64,000 nt of DNA from SHLQ01 sp047638715 (GCA_047638715.1 JBLIMK010000001.1:1-64000); one strand, 5' to 3'; shown: positions 50,577 through 58,003, numbered from the stretch's first letter. Numbers and translations are program-made. The notes: generated from the sequence alone by a model not told the origin.

Positions 50577-51156
50577 TTTTCACTCGACAAGAGAGGTGGT
50601 CTCGGAGTCCGTACCACTACCGGTCAAGATCGTGGTCGCTGGCGGTTACGCCGTCGGAAAGACGACCTTCGTCGGCTCGATCTCCGAGATCGATCCGCTG
50701 ACGACCGAGGCTGCGCTGACGACGGTTAGTGCCGACGTCGACAACGAAGGCGATGCGAGCTCGAAGACGTCGACGACAGTAGCGATGGACTTCGGTCGCG
50801 TCGGTCTGGGCGACGAGCTTGTCTTGTATCTCTTTGGAACGCCAGGTCAGGATCGATTCCGATTCATGTGGGACGAGCTCACTCGAGGCGCTATCGGTGC
50901 TGTCGTGATTCTCGACACCCGCAGGTTCGAAGATTCCTTCGGCGCGGTCGAATATTTCGAACGAGCCCAAGTTCCGTTCGTCGTTGCGGTCAATGAATTC
51001 CACGGCGAGCTTCATCACAGCGTCGAGGAAGTGCGGCAGGGTCTGGATCTTGGACCCGATATCCCTGTGGTCGCTACCGACGCACGGGACCGGGAACGCA
51101 CGAAGGCAACCTTGCTCGAACTCGTGGAACATGCGCTGGTTAAAGCGAAGTTCTAA
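50557..51156 (+). CDS. Small Ras-like GTPase of the conservon (CvnD type)
   Basis: 199 residues. G1 is AGGYAVGKTT (~residue 28), switch I contains TTVS.., G3 is FGTPGQDRF (~90), G4 is VAVNEF, and G5 VVATDA. This is the actinobacterial ATP/GTP-binding family with an MglA-like fold. G4 lacks the NKxD Lys/Asp pair, as is usual in this family. Start: the ATG at 50557, 20 bp inside DUF742. The stop shares CTAA with the convergent gene. It is probably the output switch of the upstream sensor. Confidence 0.93.
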   Translation: MVSVDSSFHSTREVVSESVPLPVKIVVAGGYAVGKTTFVGSISEIDPLTTEAALTTVSADVDNEGDASSKTSTTVAMDFGRVGLGDELVLYLFGTPGQDRFRFMWDELTRGAIGAVVILDTRRFEDSFGAVEYFERAQVPFVVAVNEFHGELHHSVEEVRQGLDLGPDIPVVATDARDRERTKATLLELVEHALVKAKF

Positions 51157-51413
51157 ACATTCCCGTCTTCGATGCCATTGAGCACCGGTCGAATCTTTAC
51201 CAGATACCAAATAGCTGCCGGCAGTCCCAACGGGATCAGGGCCACGCCGAGCAAGAGTCCCGCGAGCCACCAGATCTGAGTGCGCGATGACATCGCCCAC
51301 GCCCACTGCGGCACGGAGGCCGCGTGAAGGAACGCCAGCAGGACGACGCCGATAGGAATCCCGGCGATGGCTATCCAGAACGCCGTGCCGACGAACGCCG
51401 AGAATCCGTCCAT
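51153..51413 (-). CDS. Small two-span membrane protein
   Basis: 86 residues. Two hydrophobic helices, SAFVGTAFWIAIAGIPIGVV and WWLAGLLLGVALIPLGLPAA, flank a polar loop (HAASVPQWAWAMSSRTQ). The fold is like small actinobacterial PLDc_N/DUF2516-type proteins, but I cannot assign it. The ATG at 51413 is chosen because a -10-like TATCGT lies 7 nt upstream; longer starts (to 51482) would run into the divergent gene. Convergent with the conservon GTPase. Confidence 0.65.
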   Translation of the reverse strand: MDGFSAFVGTAFWIAIAGIPIGVVLLAFLHAASVPQWAWAMSSRTQIWWLAGLLLGVALIPLGLPAAIWYLVKIRPVLNGIEDGNV

Positions 51414-51420
51414 TGCCCTG

Positions 51421-51426
51421 ACGATA
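51421..51426 (-). promoter_or_regulatory. -10-like box (TATCGT), minus strand, leaderless
   Basis: TATCGT is followed by CAGGGCA and then the ATG at 51413. It lies face-to-face with the plus-strand TACGCT at 51432-51437. Confidence 0.4.
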
Positions 51427-51431
51427 CTGTG

Positions 51432-51437
51432 TACGCT
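51432..51437 (+). promoter_or_regulatory. -10-like box (TACGCT), plus strand, leaderless
   Basis: TACGCT ends 7 nt before the ATG at 51445; the region between the two start codons is only 31 nt, so the two promoters share DNA. Confidence 0.35.
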
Positions 51438-51444
51438 GCGGCCC

Positions 51445-51654
51445 ATGACGTCCGAGCCCGACCTCGATACTGTCCTCGCCAATTGCCCACGCTGCCACGG
51501 CGACCTCTCCGACGCCGAGTTTTACGGGGTCTGCGCGTCGTGTGCGACGAATCTCCGCGCTGTGTACGACGGTTTGCCGAGAAACGATGTTGCGTCAGCG
51601 GAGTACGAGCCCAAGATGAACGTGACCCCAAACGCGGTCGCATCGAAAGAATGA
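51445..51654 (+). CDS. Small zinc-ribbon protein
   Basis: 69 residues. Two CxxC knuckles, NCPRCHGDL and GVCASCATNL, 17 residues apart, form a zinc ribbon; the rest is polar. The N-terminus is MTSEPDLDTVLA. Such small ribbons often bind RNA or protein, but I do not recognise the family. Start: the ATG at 51445 with a -10-like hexamer 7 nt upstream and no Shine-Dalgarno. The frame also opens at 51367, but that would cover the divergent promoter. Confidence 0.65.
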   Translation: MTSEPDLDTVLANCPRCHGDLSDAEFYGVCASCATNLRAVYDGLPRNDVASAEYEPKMNVTPNAVASKE

Positions 51655-51671
51655 CCTTCGATGAGGCGGGC

Positions 51672-52427
51672 CTAGAGGTTTAGGCCGCGCTCCTCGAACA
51701 CCGCTTTGAGGACGCTCGGACGATCCGTCATGATGCCGTCGACGCCAAGATCCAGTAGCCGGTGCATCTCGTTTGGTTCATCGACCGTCCAGACGTGGAC
51801 GGCGAGATCGTCGGCGTGCGCTTGTTCGATGAAGCGCTCGGTAACGAGTCGGATGCCCTTGCACGAAGGGGGAACCTGCGCAGCATTGCCAGCGGGCCTG
51901 GGGAAGAACCGCCCATAACCTCGCAGAACCTGCCGGGCGATCGCGATGGGTGCGAAGGAAGTGCAGATGTTCGCTGGCCCGAGCGAACGAAGCTTTGCGA
52001 GCCGACGATGGGAGAACGAACCGAAGCAGACACGATCGAATGCTTCGACCTCTCCGACGGTGCGCAGTAGCGGTTCGACAACCGCATCGGACTTTGCGTC
52101 CAGGTTGAATCGATGTCCGGGAAAAGCTGTGAGGAGATCTGACATGGTCGATAAGTGGCCAGATTCGTAGATCGGCACCTCGGCGAGCGCATCCCAGGCC
52201 CAACTAGATATTGCCCCGGTCTGGTCACTCACCCTGTCGATAGTCTCGTCATGAAACGCAACAACCGTGCCGTCCGCTGTCAACTGCGCGTCGGTTTCAA
52301 GGTATCGAAAGCCGAGCTCGCTGGCCGCGAGGAATGATTCCATCGTGTTTTCTGGAGCCTCTCGCGCACCTCCACGGTGCGCAATGCCGATCGGCCCATC
52401 GTTCTGCAGGTATGGGTGCCGAGTCAT
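51672..52427 (-). CDS. Glycerophosphodiester phosphodiesterase family protein
   Basis: 251 residues, a TIM-barrel GDPD. The active site is complete: IAHRGGAREAPENTMESF (His, Arg, then Glu-Asn-Thr), LETDAQLTADGTVVAFHDET (Glu, Asp and the second His), and Lys in LDAKSD. It cleaves glycerophosphodiesters to glycerol-3-phosphate and an alcohol, in phospholipid turnover. No signal peptide, so cytoplasmic. A TACCCT 6 nt before the ATG suggests a leaderless transcript. It is divergent from pyruvate kinase. Confidence 0.92.
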   Translation of the reverse strand: MTRHPYLQNDGPIGIAHRGGAREAPENTMESFLAASELGFRYLETDAQLTADGTVVAFHDETIDRVSDQTGAISSWAWDALAEVPIYESGHLSTMSDLLTAFPGHRFNLDAKSDAVVEPLLRTVGEVEAFDRVCFGSFSHRRLAKLRSLGPANICTSFAPIAIARQVLRGYGRFFPRPAGNAAQVPPSCKGIRLVTERFIEQAHADDLAVHVWTVDEPNEMHRLLDLGVDGIMTDRPSVLKAVFEERGLNL

Positions 52428-52433
52428 CCATTA

Positions 52434-52439
52434 AGGGTA
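52434..52439 (-). promoter_or_regulatory. -10-like box (TACCCT), minus strand, leaderless GDPD gene
   Basis: TACCCT, then TAATGG, then ATG at 52427: a 6-nt gap without a Shine-Dalgarno. Confidence 0.4.
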
Positions 52440-52586
52440 GCGACCAACAGTTGCACCTCACGCGGCTCGATCGGCACCTCCACACCGATCGCTTGCCGAG
52501 AACCGCCATCGCAATTTGAGATAAAGGATGCTGCAGCCATCACAAGAAGGGCGCCCACGAAATGACTTCGACCACGCAGAGCGCAC

Positions 52587-52592
52587 TAGCCT
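52587..52592 (+). promoter_or_regulatory. -10-like box (TAGCCT) for leaderless pyk
   Basis: TAGCCT ends 7 nt before the ATG at 52600. No Shine-Dalgarno is present. Confidence 0.35.
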
Positions 52593-52599
52593 CCACCGA

Positions 52600-54021
52600 A
52601 TGCGTAGGACAAAGCTCGTAGCAAGTCTCGGACCCGCCACCGACGATGAGGAGGTGCTGAGGGGCATTATTCGTGCAGGCGTCGACGTCGTACGAATCAA
52701 CCTCTCTCACGGTTCGGTCGACGACGGCATGGTTCGCTACGACGCTGTGCGTAAGATCGCAGCCGAGGAGGGCCGCTATGTCGGCATCCTCGCCGATCTC
52801 CCCGGCCCAAAGGTTCGGGTCGCCAAGTTCGCGGAGGAGTCGATCTTCGAACTCGGCGACCAGGTTCGGATTCAGGCTGGCAACACCGCCTCGACGGCGA
52901 AGGTGATCGAAGTTGACTACGAGGACATCACGACGAGTTTCATGCTTGGTGACCGCGTCGTGGTTGGTGACGGGCGAATCGTGCTCGAAGTTCTTAGCGC
53001 AGAGGCTGACAAACTCGTTGCGAAGGTTGTACACGCAGGCAAGGTCACCGGCCAGCCCGGCGTACACGTCCCTGCCGACAAGCTTTCGATGTCGACCCCG
53101 ACCCGGCAAGATCTCAAACTCCTCGACGCGTTCGTCGAGGTCGGCGTTGACATGGTCGCGATCAGTTTTGTGAAATCGGCGCACGACATGCGTCGGGTCG
53201 GCACGGAGCCGCATCCTCGCGGTCCGCTCTTGGTCGCCAAGATTGAGACGCGCTCTGCGGTGGAAAATCTCGAAGGCATTATCGAGGCCTCCGGTGCGAT
53301 CATGGTCGCTCGAGGTGATCTCGGCAACGAGTTGCCCATCGAGGATCTGCCCATCACACAGAAACAGATCATCGAGCGATGTATTGCCGGTGGAAAGCCG
53401 GTCATCACCGCGACCCAGATGCTCGAGTCGATGATTACGGCGCCAGCACCCACCCGAGCCGAGGCGTCCGACGTGGCGAACGCCGTGTGGGACGGCACGA
53501 GTGCCGTGATGTTGTCGGGCGAGACCGCCGTTGGCGTCGATCCGGTGAATGTTGTGCGAACGATGGGCCGAATTGCGCGCAAGGCCGACGAAGTCTTCGA
53601 TCACGAAGCCTGGGCTCGTAACGTCACGGCCCTTCGCATGACAGAGAATGGCTCGGGACGCGAGGTCACGGACGCGATGACCGTGGCATGCTGGCGGGCG
53701 GTTCGTGAGCTCGACGTCGCTGCGATCCTGTGCATCTCGGGAACCGGGTTCACGGTTCGCCAGATGGCTCGCTTTCGCCCAGAGGCTATGATTCTGGGCC
53801 TTAGCACCGATAAGAGGACACTCAATCAGCTGACGATGAGCTGGGGCACTACGCCCGTGTTCCTGCCGACTGCGGGAACCCGCGAAGAGATGATGGACGA
53901 AGCGGTCAAGATGGCAGCCGCCGAGGGTCTCGTGCGGTCCGGCGACCATGTCGCCCTTCTCGGCGGCGACGGGATCGGCGCGAAGATCACGAACAACCTA
54001 CGCATCGTGGTGGTGCCGTAA
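52600..54021 (+). CDS. pyk: Pyruvate kinase
   Basis: 473 residues. It converts PEP and ADP to pyruvate and ATP. Blocks: MRRTKLVASLGPATDDEE, VVRINLSHGS, ADLPGPKVRV, and the active-site segment VAKIETRSAVENLEGIIEAS with the catalytic Lys. Then MVARGDLGNELPIEDLP (Mg2+), and PVITATQMLESMI. The regulatory domain is at the C-terminus (~345-473). In the B domain VADK is shortened in the usual bacterial way. Start: the ATG at 52600, where MRRTKLVASLGPA begins; the open frame to 52528 is an unrelated extension. The DUF3151 gene overlaps the stop by one base. Confidence 0.97.
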   Translation: MRRTKLVASLGPATDDEEVLRGIIRAGVDVVRINLSHGSVDDGMVRYDAVRKIAAEEGRYVGILADLPGPKVRVAKFAEESIFELGDQVRIQAGNTASTAKVIEVDYEDITTSFMLGDRVVVGDGRIVLEVLSAEADKLVAKVVHAGKVTGQPGVHVPADKLSMSTPTRQDLKLLDAFVEVGVDMVAISFVKSAHDMRRVGTEPHPRGPLLVAKIETRSAVENLEGIIEASGAIMVARGDLGNELPIEDLPITQKQIIERCIAGGKPVITATQMLESMITAPAPTRAEASDVANAVWDGTSAVMLSGETAVGVDPVNVVRTMGRIARKADEVFDHEAWARNVTALRMTENGSGREVTDAMTVACWRAVRELDVAAILCISGTGFTVRQMARFRPEAMILGLSTDKRTLNQLTMSWGTTPVFLPTAGTREEMMDEAVKMAAAEGLVRSGDHVALLGGDGIGAKITNNLRIVVVP

Positions 54022-54458
54022 TGACATCCCATAACGTGAGCTTTGGCGGCTCTGGGATCCCCCAAACAGTGCTGCCCGCTGAAGATGCTGTGCGAGAAGA
54101 CGGCTTGCGCGAAGCGTTGGAGTCCAATGGTGACGATCGACGAACAGCTCTAGCAGCACTCGCCGCGTCAGCTCCACGGTCGATCTCGGCTTGGGCTGCG
54201 CTGGGCGACGCTGGGCGCGACACGATGGAGTCCTACGCGTACTACCGAATTGGCTATCACCGCGGACTCGACGCGCTTCGACAGAACGGGTGGCGCGGCA
54301 GCGGATATGTGAGGTGGGAGCACGCATCGAATCGCCCGTTCCTTCGCTGTCTCGCCGGCTTGCAACGGCTTGCTGCGGAAATTGGCGAAGACGACGAGGC
54401 CGAACGGTGCGCGCTGTTTCTTCGACAGCTCGAACCCACCTGGCCGCCGGCCGACTAG
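54021..54458 (+). CDS. DUF3151 family protein
   Basis: 145 residues. The conserved actinobacterial core is seen as YAYYRIGYHRGLDALRQNGW, then RGSGYVRWEHASNRPFLRCL. A preceding helical part (ESNGDDRRTALAALAASAPR) resembles a TPR-like repeat. Function unknown. The TAA of pyk and this ATG overlap by one base, so it is made with pyruvate kinase. In other actinobacteria DUF3151 often lies by fructose-bisphosphate aldolase, which, with this place, hints at a link to glycolysis (inference). Confidence 0.88.
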   Translation: MTSHNVSFGGSGIPQTVLPAEDAVREDGLREALESNGDDRRTALAALAASAPRSISAWAALGDAGRDTMESYAYYRIGYHRGLDALRQNGWRGSGYVRWEHASNRPFLRCLAGLQRLAAEIGEDDEAERCALFLRQLEPTWPPAD

Positions 54459-54463
54459 TCACG

Positions 54464-55066
54464 ATGTCACCGGTTGTCGATGCGCTCGTGTTCGTCGGTG
54501 GTGAAAGCCGCCGAATGGGTAGCGACAAGGCCCGGCTGCAGTTCGCTGATGGCCCACTTCTCGCGAGGGTTGTTCGTGCTGTTTCACATTTTGACTCGGT
54601 CACCCTCGTCGGGGGCCGACCAGACCTGATCGAACTTGGGACGAGCGAGCTGTCCAGCTCCCAGCTCAGTCTGGGTCACGTCGCCGATCGGTTTCCTGGT
54701 GAAGGCCCGCTCGGCGCGATGATTTCGGGAATGAGCGCATTGTCGGGTGATGTGGTTCTTGCGGTTGCGTGCGACCTCCCAGAATTGTCGCGTAGCTACG
54801 TCGATCTTCTCGTCGCACAACGAGCTCTGTCGGACGCTGATCTCTGCGTGCCGTTGATCGGCGGAATTCGACAGTGGCATTGTGCTGTTTGGCATCGTCG
54901 AACCGCCGAGCACCTGACCCGGGCTTTTGATGACGGCGAGCGTTCGGTCTTCCGCGCTGCACGGGGGCTCACCGAAGTTACATCCACTACCGAACGCGTT
55001 TCGGTGCTGCGCGATTTGGACTCTCCAGAGGACGTTCAACGCTTTCTAGACAGCCATGCGCCCTAG
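54464..55066 (+). CDS. MobA-like molybdenum cofactor guanylyltransferase
   Basis: 200 residues. The nucleotidyltransferase signature is FVGGESRRMGSDKARLQF (~residues 10-27), then ...LGHVADRFPGEGPLGAMISG, and the metal-binding Asp in VVLAVACDLPEL. MobA joins GMP to molybdopterin to form MGD, needed by enzymes such as the 15.3-kb oxidoreductase. The leading LAGG is FVGG here, a mild departure. The ATG at 54464 is 5 nt after the DUF3151 stop; the frame is open upstream but only in shadow. Confidence 0.85.
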   Translation: MSPVVDALVFVGGESRRMGSDKARLQFADGPLLARVVRAVSHFDSVTLVGGRPDLIELGTSELSSSQLSLGHVADRFPGEGPLGAMISGMSALSGDVVLAVACDLPELSRSYVDLLVAQRALSDADLCVPLIGGIRQWHCAVWHRRTAEHLTRAFDDGERSVFRAARGLTEVTSTTERVSVLRDLDSPEDVQRFLDSHAP

Positions 55067-55110
55067 TGCGTGCGACCCGCGCCGAATGCGCTCGAATCTA
55101 CCGACTCGTA

Positions 55111-55116
55111 TACGAT
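55111..55116 (+). promoter_or_regulatory. -10-like box (TACGAT) for a leaderless rhodanese gene
   Basis: TACGAT ends 6 nt before the GTG at 55123 and is preceded by TA (TATACGAT). There is no Shine-Dalgarno. Confidence 0.4.
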
Positions 55117-55122
55117 CGGCAC

Positions 55123-55449
55123 GTGTCAATTCCAGAAGTAGACGTCGGCCATTTAGCCGAGCTGTTGCAAAGTGATCAGCCGGTTTCACTCATCGACGTT
55201 CGGGAGCCAAACGAGTACGAAGCAGCACACGTGCCGGGCGCCGTTCTTATCCCTCTCGGCGAGATTGCTGCACGTGCCGATGAACTACCCGCCGGCCCCA
55301 TTCACGTCATCTGCGGCTCAGGAATGCGTTCGATGAAAGCATGCGAAGCGTTGGCTCCAATGGGTCACGACGTCAGCAATGTCGAAGATGGCACCGGTGG
55401 CTGGATCCAAGCCGGTTATTCAACGATCGCCGGGGGATCGCCGGAGTGA
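55123..55449 (+). CDS. Rhodanese-like sulfurtransferase
   Basis: 108 residues, a single rhodanese domain. SLIDVREPNEYEAAHVPGA is the family start, and the active-site loop is ICGSGMRSMKAC with the catalytic Cys (~residue 69) and the following C-x-x-x-x-R anion loop. It moves a persulfide sulfur or senses redox state; single-domain forms often serve thiamine, molybdopterin or tRNA thiolation. It neighbours mobA. Start: the GTG at 55123; the frame reaches 55066 but with no family-like sequence. Its stop overlaps the GTG of the RNase D gene by 4 bp. Confidence 0.9.
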   Translation: MSIPEVDVGHLAELLQSDQPVSLIDVREPNEYEAAHVPGAVLIPLGEIAARADELPAGPIHVICGSGMRSMKACEALAPMGHDVSNVEDGTGGWIQAGYSTIAGGSPE

Positions 55450-56627
55450 GCGACTCGGGCTACTCGGTGATCGAGACCGATCGCGAGTTCCGTGCCTTTA
55501 TCGACCGCACGCTTGGCGTCGAACATTATGCGATCGACACCGAGTTTCATCGTGAACGCTCATACTTCCCCAAGGTTGCGCTGATCCAGATCAACAACGG
55601 GACCGAGATAGCGCTCATCGATCCGCTTGCGGTCAAGCCAGAGCCATTGGCCGAGCTGCTCGAGTCCGATTCGATAGCGGTGCTCCACGCGGCGAGCCAA
55701 GATCTCGAAGTCTTTCAACACTGGGCCGGCACGTTGCCGAAGAGAATCTTCGATACGCAGCTCGCTGCTGGATTCACTGGTCTGTCGACGCCTTCGCTCG
55801 CTGCGCTTCATGATCGGGTATTGCATATTTCGCTGCCCAAGACCTCTCGACTCACCGACTGGCTTGCCCGTCCGCTCACCGAAGACCAACTCGACTATGC
55901 GGCGAGCGATGTGGAGCACCTGCTCGAGCTTCGTAGCCGAATCGTTGCCGAACTTGTCGAACGGGGCCGCTTAACCTGGGCCGAGGACGAGTTCGAGGAG
56001 CTACGGACGGTGCACCGTGGGCGCCGCGATCCCGAAGATGCCTGGCGACGGATAAAGGCGGTGCGCCAGCTCAAGGGCGGTTCGCTTGGCGCCGCCCGAG
56101 CACTCGCGAGCTGGCGGGAGAACAAGGCAGCCGATCTCGATCAGCCCGTCCGATTCATACTGTCGGATCTCGCTCTGGTCGGAATTGCACAACGACGCCC
56201 CCAGAACGCAGATCAGCTACGCAGTGTTCGTGGCGTGGACGATCGTTTGGCACGGGGAGATGGCGGAGAGACCATCCTTCGACTGGTCGCCGAAGGAGAG
56301 GAGTTTCCGCCTCCTCCCAGGACCGGCGCTCCCAAACGTGAGCCGCGTCCAGATCTTCGCCCTGCCGTCGCACTCGTCGCGGCATGGGTCGCGCAGCTAT
56401 CTCGTGAGCTCGACATCGATTCGGCGCTATTGGGAACTCGTGCGGATATCGAGGCGTTGGTTCGCGGCGACGATGACGCTCGTTTGAGCATCGGTTGGCG
56501 AGCCGAACTCGCTGGCGAGCCGATTCGTCGACTCATGAGCGGTGAAGCGGCGCTCGCCTTCGATGGCGATGGGGGACTGGTCCTCGAGGAGCGATCTCGA
56601 GTGCCTGTTCCACGCCCGGGCATCTAA
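55446..56627 (+). CDS. rnd: Ribonuclease D (3'-5' exonuclease with HRDC domains)
   Basis: 393 residues. DEDDy exonuclease motifs: AIDTEFHRERSYFPKV (Exo I, DxE, ~residue 30), LHAASQDLEVF (Exo II) and YAASDVEHLLELR (Exo III with Tyr and Asp, ~160). HRDC domains follow: RRDPEDAWRRIKAVRQLKGG and the C-terminal ~280-370 region. It trims tRNA and other RNA 3' ends. The GTG overlaps the rhodanese stop as GTGA. The exonuclease core is intact. Confidence 0.94.
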   Translation: MSDSGYSVIETDREFRAFIDRTLGVEHYAIDTEFHRERSYFPKVALIQINNGTEIALIDPLAVKPEPLAELLESDSIAVLHAASQDLEVFQHWAGTLPKRIFDTQLAAGFTGLSTPSLAALHDRVLHISLPKTSRLTDWLARPLTEDQLDYAASDVEHLLELRSRIVAELVERGRLTWAEDEFEELRTVHRGRRDPEDAWRRIKAVRQLKGGSLGAARALASWRENKAADLDQPVRFILSDLALVGIAQRRPQNADQLRSVRGVDDRLARGDGGETILRLVAEGEEFPPPPRTGAPKREPRPDLRPAVALVAAWVAQLSRELDIDSALLGTRADIEALVRGDDDARLSIGWRAELAGEPIRRLMSGEAALAFDGDGGLVLEERSRVPVPRPGI

Positions 56628-56736
56628 CGTCGTTTCTTACGAGGTTTTTGACCCATATCAGTACCGCCCTGTACGTGATGGTGGTTGCCGACCGCTACCA
56701 TTAGTCGCTATTGCTGTCTCTCAGGGAGGTCCTGTC

Positions 56737-57003
56737 ATGAAAAAGGGTCGCCATCGTCGGTTTGAAGAAGCTCGTGCGCTGAAACGTTCGCATGAAGTTG
56801 ATCTGCACGATTTGTTTGACAGCATTTCCGATTCGGATGAGGGCGAACACAAGCCCGAACACGATGCCTGGGCCGACCTTGCCGAGGAGTGGGATTCGTC
56901 CAATACCGACGATGATGCAACGACGACTCCAGCGTCCAAAGACCGTAACGCGGCATCCGAACTCGGTGACGAAGCTGGGTTGGAAGAAGACGCGGCGAGC
57001 TGA
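56737..57003 (+). CDS. Small acidic hypothetical protein
   Basis: 88 residues. A basic start (MKKGRHRRFEEARALKRSHE) is followed by a strongly acidic Ser/Asp/Glu/Thr-rich tail, with no hydrophobic core. GGGAGG 7 nt upstream is one of the best ribosome-binding sites in the window and decides the ATG at 56737. It is probably disordered; a partner may be RNA (basic end) or a ribosome-linked protein. Not recognised. It is convergent with the Cys-rich gene, sharing a terminator. Confidence 0.65.
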   Translation: MKKGRHRRFEEARALKRSHEVDLHDLFDSISDSDEGEHKPEHDAWADLAEEWDSSNTDDDATTTPASKDRNAASELGDEAGLEEDAAS

Positions 57004-57024
57004 CTCAGCTAACGCCGAGTCGGC
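56999..57024. terminator. Hairpin across two convergent gene ends
   Basis: GCTGACTC (56999-57006) pairs with GAGTCGGC (57017-57024), one G-U, around a 10-nt loop. It covers the stops of both genes (57003 and 57009). Confidence 0.4.
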
Positions 57025-57770
57025 ATCGGAAGTGCGACGACGCTCCCTTGACCTTCGACATGTGCAATGAGCGCGTCTGCGATGAGTTCGCCTGCGAGAG
57101 CCGCGATTTCTGCGCGTAGGTAGATCGCGACACTCGAGCTGCCCGAATATGCCTCGGGTGCTTCAGCGCACCACCAACCGAGGTCTTGGCCAGCCTCGCC
57201 CCAATCGGCGCGTGTCCATTGGCGCACGATGTGGGTCGACTGATCGTTGTCGTCGAGGTGGTGTTCTACCCGTATGGGTAACTGCCAGCAGACTTCAGGC
57301 TTCCATTCGAGGGGGTCGAGCTCGGCATTGACCGCAGCAAAGTGAAGGGCGCAGCCCGGTCCGGTCGAGAACCCCGACCGATTCTGAAACACGCAAGCGC
57401 CATCGACCACATTGGTTACCCGGTCGCCGTCGTCGTCGAGCATCGTCAGCGCGTCGGTAAGTTGGCCAACGTCCGCCGGGCCGTCGAGCTCGGGCCGTTC
57501 GGTGTGATATTGCCACACGCTCGGTGGGAGGACGGCCGCTACTTCCATTACTCGCTGGAGGTCGGCCTCGTCAGCGAAATGGGCGCCGTAACTGCAGCAT
57601 CCACGGTGTCCGTCGACGTCGGGTTCGAACTCGATGCCGGCGCACCCTGATCCAAAGATGCAGTTCCAGTTCGATCGAAAATAGGAAAGGTCAAAGAGCC
57701 AGGTCTCGTCATTGGCGTCGGCGAAAGACACCCATTCGGTCCCAGCGGCTGCAATCGGCGTTTGTGTCAC
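57009..57770 (-). CDS. Cys-rich conserved hypothetical protein (DUF3109-like)
   Basis: 253 residues. Cys-rich N-terminal half: SNWNCIFGSGCAGI, HRGCCSYGAHFADE, then ...GACVFQNRSGFSTGPGCALH, and EVCWQLP. The pattern of about eight Cys and His in loops resembles DUF3109/YkgJ-like proteins that probably bind an Fe-S cluster or zinc. No membrane or signal. The function is unknown. The GTG at 57770 has TAGTAT 6 nt upstream; the promoter faces that of the small gene at 57795 with overlapping -10 boxes. Confidence 0.65.
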   Translation of the reverse strand: MTQTPIAAAGTEWVSFADANDETWLFDLSYFRSNWNCIFGSGCAGIEFEPDVDGHRGCCSYGAHFADEADLQRVMEVAAVLPPSVWQYHTERPELDGPADVGQLTDALTMLDDDGDRVTNVVDGACVFQNRSGFSTGPGCALHFAAVNAELDPLEWKPEVCWQLPIRVEHHLDDNDQSTHIVRQWTRADWGEAGQDLGWWCAEAPEAYSGSSSVAIYLRAEIAALAGELIADALIAHVEGQGSVVALPMPTRR

Positions 57771-57776
57771 TGTCCG

Positions 57777-57782
57777 ATACTA
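57777..57782 (-). promoter_or_regulatory. -10-like box (TAGTAT), minus strand, leaderless
   Basis: TAGTAT, then CGGACA, then GTG at 57770. It overlaps by two bases the plus-strand TACGAT at 57781-57786. Confidence 0.45.
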
Positions 57783-57786
57783 CGAT
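57781..57786 (+). promoter_or_regulatory. -10-like box (TACGAT), plus strand, leaderless
   Basis: TACGAT ends 8 nt before the ATG at 57795; the two divergent start codons are only 24 nt apart. Confidence 0.4.
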
Positions 57787-57794
57787 CTGCTCTC

Positions 57795-57995
57795 ATGACT
57801 GGAACGTACGACGACTTGATAGAACGCTTGGAATCGATTGGCGAGGAGCTTGCCGACCGCGGCATCGAACGCCTGCGCTCATCAATCGATGGACAGGTCG
57901 AGAACTATGGCGATGAGGAACGGCGCATCGGCAAGGCACGACGAGCGGTCGAAAAGGCCGTTCACGAGCTGCGCGGCCCCGTCGAACACTATTGA
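57795..57995 (+). CDS. Small helical hypothetical protein
   Basis: 66 residues, almost all helix: TYDDLIERLESIGEELADRG, IERLRSSIDGQVENYGDEER, and RIGKARRAVEKAVHELRGP. Highly charged, with heptad-like spacing, so perhaps a coiled-coil dimer. Not recognised. The ATG at 57795 lies 8 nt after TACGAT without a Shine-Dalgarno. Divergent from the Cys-rich protein, convergent with the LOG-like gene. Confidence 0.6.
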   Translation: MTGTYDDLIERLESIGEELADRGIERLRSSIDGQVENYGDEERRIGKARRAVEKAVHELRGPVEHY

Positions 57996-58003
57996 TCTTT
58001 GTG

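Noticed and set aside
52540..53949. 469-residue minus-strand frame opposite pyruvate kinase
   Set aside because: High-GC shadow frame; His/Arg/Asp-rich low-information sequence and the sense strand is a clear pyruvate kinase.
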